From Streptomyces sp. H27-C3 (GTDB lineage: Bacteria; Actinomycetota; Actinomycetes; Streptomycetales; Streptomycetaceae): a stretch of 64,000 nt of DNA. Where the stretch lies: assembly GCF_030063415.1 (NCBI RefSeq), contig NZ_JASITA010000024.1:57311-121310 (forward strand). The letters run 5' to 3'. The notes below the pieces were generated by a model. That model worked only from the letters and a program-made list of their open reading frames with translations. It was not told the DNA's origin and made no database searches. Below, one piece after another: positions 61,701-64,000 of the stretch (positions are counted from its first letter, which is position 1; each line of letters starts with the position of its first letter). Position numbers and translations under genes: made by a program.

Positions 61701-63148
61701 GTGCGCAGCCGGCCGGCGAACTGGTCGTCCCACAGCTTCTTCAGCACGAAGCCGAGAAGCGGCAGGTTCTCCGGCTCGCCGCAGGCATCGTCCAGGATGC
61801 GCTGAGCCAGCCCAGGGTCGTAGGCCACCGCCGGGGCCTTCTCCAGCGGTTTCGTGATGACTTCTCTGAGCTGGTCCCGGGACATCGACGTCAGCGGGAG
61901 TGTCCTGCTGCTCCGCAGCAGGGAGCCGAGCCGGGGGTGCTTGAGCGCCGCGTCCATGAAGTCCGACCGGAGCGTGACCAGCAGTCGTGACGCAGTGCCC
62001 GGACCGCCTCTGGGGAAGAGCAGCCGGACGGCTTGTTCGATCTCGTCCTCACCGCGGTCCAGGAGAGCCTCGGCCTGGTCGAGCACGACGATGTACGTGC
62101 CGCCCGCCCTGCCTCGCAGCCGGTTCATCGTGTCCACGAGACCCTTGTCCGCGAGCCACCCCTCGACCTGGTCCACGCTGTCCGCCCGCGGGTCTCCGTA
62201 CCGGCCGGTGCGAACGGCTTCGTAGAGGTCGGTGGCCAGTCCGGAAACCAACGTTCCGTCGGCCCCCGCGTTCACCACCACGGCGTCGTACTTCTCCTTC
62301 TCCCGCCGCATCCTGGGCACCACACCGGCCAGCACCAGCGAGGACTTCCCGCAGCCCGACGGCCCGTAGAGGACGACAGCCGGATGGTCCCCCTTCAAGG
62401 CCGTGACCACGTCCTCGATATCCGCGTCCCGTCCGAAGAACACCTCCTCGTGGCTCTCCTGAAAGGTGTCCAGACCGCGAAAGGGGTCCGGAGCCAGGAC
62501 CCGGGCGAGATCGGGCAACTTCCGCAGCACCGCTCCCAGACTGATCGCGAAGGCCTGCTGGGAGTTGTCCTGTTTACCCTGGACCGCGACGACGATGCCG
62601 ACCGCTGCGCCTTGCTGCTCGTCCCAGACAGGGCTGCCGCTGAAGCCCCCTGAGACGTGGGCCGTCCGTATGTCGGCTCGGGAGAGCTGGATCCAGTCCC
62701 CCTCCGATTTCCCGCTGAGTTCCCCTCGGTGCCAGAGAACGCCCGGCTCACCGTCCGGAAATCCCACGGCGCGCACCGGACGACCGGAGATGTCGTCGGA
62801 GTCGGCCATGGGCAAGGGACACGTGCCGGGAACTGGATCCTGCAACCGCAGAACCGCCACGTCTCCGCAGTGCTTGGGTTCCTCTGGTATCCACCGCTCG
62901 ACCTCGGCAGTGAACTCCTGCCTTCCGGCTCCGTCGGCCAGCGGAAAGTCAACCAGCACTGTAGCTCCGACAGTGACTTCGAGGTCCCGGTTGATCCCCA
63001 GCGCGTCCGACACGACATGGGCACAGGTCAGCACGCGGTCCGAGGTGACGAGGACACCTGCCCCGGCGACCTGGCCGTGCTCTCCCCTGACCCGGACGAC
63101 CGCCGCGTGCATCGCCTTGTCGGCATCCCGTGACTCTTCCCCCGGCAC
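58799..63148 (-). CDS. Trypsin-like protease/STAND NTPase/WD40 conflict protein
   Basis: 1449 aa. Residues 1-200: trypsin-like protease with His44 (CAHVVSD), Asp96 (CGDVAVLRL) and Ser170 (GGFSGSPVWD). About 220-650: nSTAND1-type NTPase, starting FRGLDTFQESHEEVFFGRDA, with Walker A LYGPSGCGKSSL at 262-269 and Walker B YIVVLDQAEALLDRG. About 661-683: a hydrophobic span (LVFALIAGLGTFLVYQ). The remainder is WD40-like repeats (VDFSPDAERVVTVTDGRLRL). The plan fits multi-domain effectors that sense an intruder with the propeller and act through the protease. GTG 63148 is chosen for GGAGG five bases before; GTG 63160 is an alternative. A Trypco1-like gene precedes it. Confidence 0.86.
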   Translation of the reverse strand: MPGEESRDADKAMHAAVVRVRGEHGQVAGAGVLVTSDRVLTCAHVVSDALGINRDLEVTVGATVLVDFPLADGAGRQEFTAEVERWIPEEPKHCGDVAVLRLQDPVPGTCPLPMADSDDISGRPVRAVGFPDGEPGVLWHRGELSGKSEGDWIQLSRADIRTAHVSGGFSGSPVWDEQQGAAVGIVVAVQGKQDNSQQAFAISLGAVLRKLPDLARVLAPDPFRGLDTFQESHEEVFFGRDADIEDVVTALKGDHPAVVLYGPSGCGKSSLVLAGVVPRMRREKEKYDAVVVNAGADGTLVSGLATDLYEAVRTGRYGDPRADSVDQVEGWLADKGLVDTMNRLRGRAGGTYIVVLDQAEALLDRGEDEIEQAVRLLFPRGGPGTASRLLVTLRSDFMDAALKHPRLGSLLRSSRTLPLTSMSRDQLREVITKPLEKAPAVAYDPGLAQRILDDACGEPENLPLLGFVLKKLWDDQFAGRLRTTTYEAMHGVSGALEEHCDRAWRECVGESRNAAASRLLRGLVRVLPGSETPLRRRLDRQEAGETGWDLARSFAERRLLVLRGGRGEAETAELAHETLINVWPALREQVREDEEFLTGRAELGYDRDRWTKGAARLPGASQLAAMQNWLKGREQELTREERDFLARARRLQRVRRTRLRAAWTAAALVFALIAGLGTFLVYQSQVSELRSAESRSRALASLSTEMSKQDPGQAGLLAMAAYDVAPTQEARNAILRRYDQFKHAAWVLSGVEGEIDDVATSTDGTVVLATSRLGRAALFIRQAEGRVQRLQLRLTGQAFYPTVSRDGRRIAYVSGDGALVWHDIDPEAGPAGQMLGRAHAIHDGDFAVLAESKRRTSSQIRTVDFSPDAERVVTVTDGRLRLWDLTSKKSRSLPDRVPAVQAVWFGPDGDTLVAQPRKADSGSEHESVVAVDIATGKTHELAKEVHTYSPAVTGVYSLPDHALSGDGGVLAYCRIEGGDERRAVYRTVRVADGRVLSRHEDDSYSCKVIALNETGQRFAIYEGASWLLGDAKKGAGLRKAYGSKPAELTHRLLGTSDHPVVPNWDETSMTGLPLDPSDATGVHLAVAYPALLDDGRTLLAQLNPGDGSGTGKPDTLAVLDAATGSIKAQAKRPTADEAVKPEAFVGLAVNKNETLVADVVARNKIVVRALPSLREVTEITTHLPPVSDSGRAEPLSLLFPRSDELITVSGSWIERWNARDGRRLSKPVNARDLGLVQKNPPLTTGDRPDSGFAVNGRPEPGYVQIMVRGDSTLHAVDLRTGKEDERLRVRVGPDIDRARLDDSGRYAAAKTKGAMLELWSVRPGRRPERVVGPLGPLGDSGATWGEGFAMGFTGRGTEFFVANANSVRFQQGSDPNKFESYDFAQDQFFLAASRDGKVLLRVEDNALTDVFRLDPELWKRHLCDVLGRDLTDAERRGLPSGLPKVICRA

Positions 63149-63183
63149 CGCGACCTCCACCCCCGTGAACCGATCAGGTCAAC

Positions 63184-63552
63184 CTACCGGGGCGCAGGCT
63201 CACTTGTATCTCCCGCATCAGGTTTGCGCCACGTCAGGCTCACGGAGAAATTGGCCGCCGTCGCGGTACTGGCGATGACCACGTCCGCCTCGGCCGACAG
63301 CGACACCCCGAACTCCAGGGTGACTTCGTCCGGTGCGTTCGCCATCCCCCGGAACCGGCCCACGAAGCTCTCCGCCACCGGCCGCACACTGTCCAGCATC
63401 TGCCCGAACGACCGCTCCGCCCGGGCTATGGAGCGGCCTCCGCGGCCCACTCGGACCAGAGTTTCGTCCACCTCACGGATCTGGACACGGATCGCTTCGT
63501 CACTGCCATCCCCCAGCGGTACCTCGACGGTGTGGACAAGGCGTTCGCTCAC
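63184..63552 (-). CDS. Trypco1-like protein (trypsin-co-occurring domain)
   Basis: 122 aa. HTVEVPLGDGSDEAIRVQIR, SFGQMLDSVRPVAESFVGRF, APDEVTLEFGVSLSAEADVV IASTATAANFSVSLTWRKPD follow the trypsin-co-occurring domain pattern that I know from actinobacterial conflict loci (CU044_2847-type). It sits directly upstream of the trypsin-STAND gene, 35 bases apart. The GTG at 63552 has GGAGG five bases before, and its translation-initiation sequence is nearly identical to that of the big gene. It is probably a regulatory or adaptor subunit. Confidence 0.82.
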   Translation of the reverse strand: MSERLVHTVEVPLGDGSDEAIRVQIREVDETLVRVGRGGRSIARAERSFGQMLDSVRPVAESFVGRFRGMANAPDEVTLEFGVSLSAEADVVIASTATAANFSVSLTWRKPDAGDTSEPAPR

Positions 63553-63579
63553 TGCGACCTCCAGCACTCGGAAGGAGAG

Positions 63580-63610
63580 ATCGTAGCGAAGCCTATGATC
63601 GCCTTGTCCA
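63580..63610 (-). promoter_or_regulatory. Candidate promoter of the Trypco1/protease-STAND pair
   Basis: On the minus strand TGGACA, 19 bases, TACGAT (63580-63585). The spacing is on the long side, and a shift of one base gives 18. It lies about 30 bases before the GTG at 63552. It would transcribe both genes. Confidence 0.5.
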
Positions 63611-63888
63611 CCGGCACGTCCACGACCCGCCCCCCCCTCACCGCTCGTACAGCACCTGCATCTCCTTCGCGAAGTCCCGCGCTATCACCGGCCGTTCGCG
63701 TCGGACGCGGGTGCGGACGGGGACAGGGAGGCGGACACAGGCACGGGGACGGGCACGGCGGGCTCTGACACGAGCGGCTCCTCGTCGGCGAAGGGCGTAG
63801 AAGTGCGTAACTGACCGTCCACTTAGGGGTGTTCGACGTCGCCTCGACCCGGTACTGACCCTTGAGTAACCTTAGGGCTCGCAGAGAT
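63611..63888. other. Low-information region with gene debris
   Basis: No intact gene. On the minus strand short frames such as VIARDFAKEMQVLYER, ending at a TGA, and a Val-Pro/Ser-Pro-rich stretch look like tails of lost genes. A GGGACGGG-type low-complexity run lies near 63705-63760. This separates the conflict pair from the fragment at the window edge. Confidence 0.4.
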
Positions 63889-64000
63889 TCAACATGCGTG
63901 TTTGATGTTGTCCGGGGGTTCGGTGCCGTAGGCATCGAGGTAGGCGGCCACGTCTGCGGGGGTGGTGAATCGTGCTGTGGAGCGAGGGACGGTGCATTCG
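63889..64000 (-). CDS. C-terminal fragment of an unrecognised gene, runs off the window
   Basis: The minus-strand frame is open from 64000 to a TGA at 63889-63891 and encodes RSTARFTTPADVAAYLDAYG, then TEPPDNIKHAC. Only 36 residues are visible. I cannot assign a family; the end of a transposase or an effector-type protein are both possible. The codon bias is coding-like. Confidence 0.45.
   Translation of the reverse strand, partial: ECTVPRSTARFTTPADVAAYLDAYGTEPPDNIKHAC

Noticed and set aside
1..64000. tRNA, rRNA and insertion-sequence search by eye
   Set aside because: No cloverleaf with TTCGA loops or rRNA stretch was recognised, and no transposase with terminal inverted repeats was seen. 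The fragment at 63889 could belong to one but cannot be assigned.

Overview
The DNA is very GC-rich with strong third-position GC bias, GTG/TTG starts and translationally coupled overlaps. It carries futalosine-route menaquinone genes (mqnA, mqnC), a BTAD/LysM protein, a Tad pilus locus, a DUF5753-type regulator remnant, and a P450-ferredoxin pair. This points to a streptomycete or close relative. The strain cannot be named from the sequence alone.

Layout. (1) 1-10.3 kb: metabolic and regulatory genes (TolB-propeller amidohydrolase, imine-reductase-like enzyme with a divergent GlxA-type regulator, DUF4241 protein, geranylgeranyl-reductase/MenJ-like flavoenzyme, GNAT), with two collapsed genes head to head at 5.2-6.7 kb. 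(2) 10.3-14.6 kb: degraded ferredoxin with a hexanucleotide repeat, glutaminase, menG, imidazolonepropionase-like protein, mqnC. (3) 14.8-30 kb: Tad/Flp pilus locus on the minus strand (prepilin peptidase, BTAD/LysM protein, TadG/TadE-like proteins, Flp-like pilin, TadC, TadB, TadA, TadZ, CpaB). A type VII secretion (T7SS) cassette at 18.7-23.3 kb splits it. (4) 30-48.6 kb: T7SS/polymorphic-toxin island with a 1515-aa Rhs protein ending in an AHH-type nuclease, two candidate immunity genes, two secreted proteins, a second T7SS cassette, an Esx-like protein, an EccC/EssC-type ATPase, and a small deaminase toxin with a SUKH-3-like immunity gene. (5) 48.6-58.8 kb: decayed kinase and esterase, mqnA, cold-shock gene, decayed ABC ATPase, acyl-CoA ligase with divergent AraC regulator, secreted lipase, Uma2/XRE pair, P450 (frameshifted) and ferredoxin. 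(6) 58.8-63.6 kb: a trypsin-STAND-WD40 conflict protein with its Trypco1-like partner. A fragment of an unrecognised gene runs off the right end.

How the parts fit. MqnA and MqnC are early futalosine-pathway enzymes, MenG methylates the demethylated quinone, and the MenJ-like flavoenzyme may saturate the side chain. The pilus genes form a near-complete assembly machine. In the T7SS island the EccC-like motor and Esx-like protein sit among four proteins sharing an N-terminal DW...DP.PG.P signature, three small helical F-x-x-N-W-x-x-x-R proteins and five proteins of a P-x-x-W accessory family.

The most interesting structure is an inverted duplication of about 323 bp. It gives the Rhs toxin and the small deaminase toxin the same leader and the same first 90 codons, so two unrelated toxins share one export module. 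This looks like toxin-module swapping caught in the act. Seven or more genes in the window are broken, almost all at borders of accessory blocks, so the region appears to be a recombination hot zone. All coordinates, motifs and counts were read by eye; no search was run.
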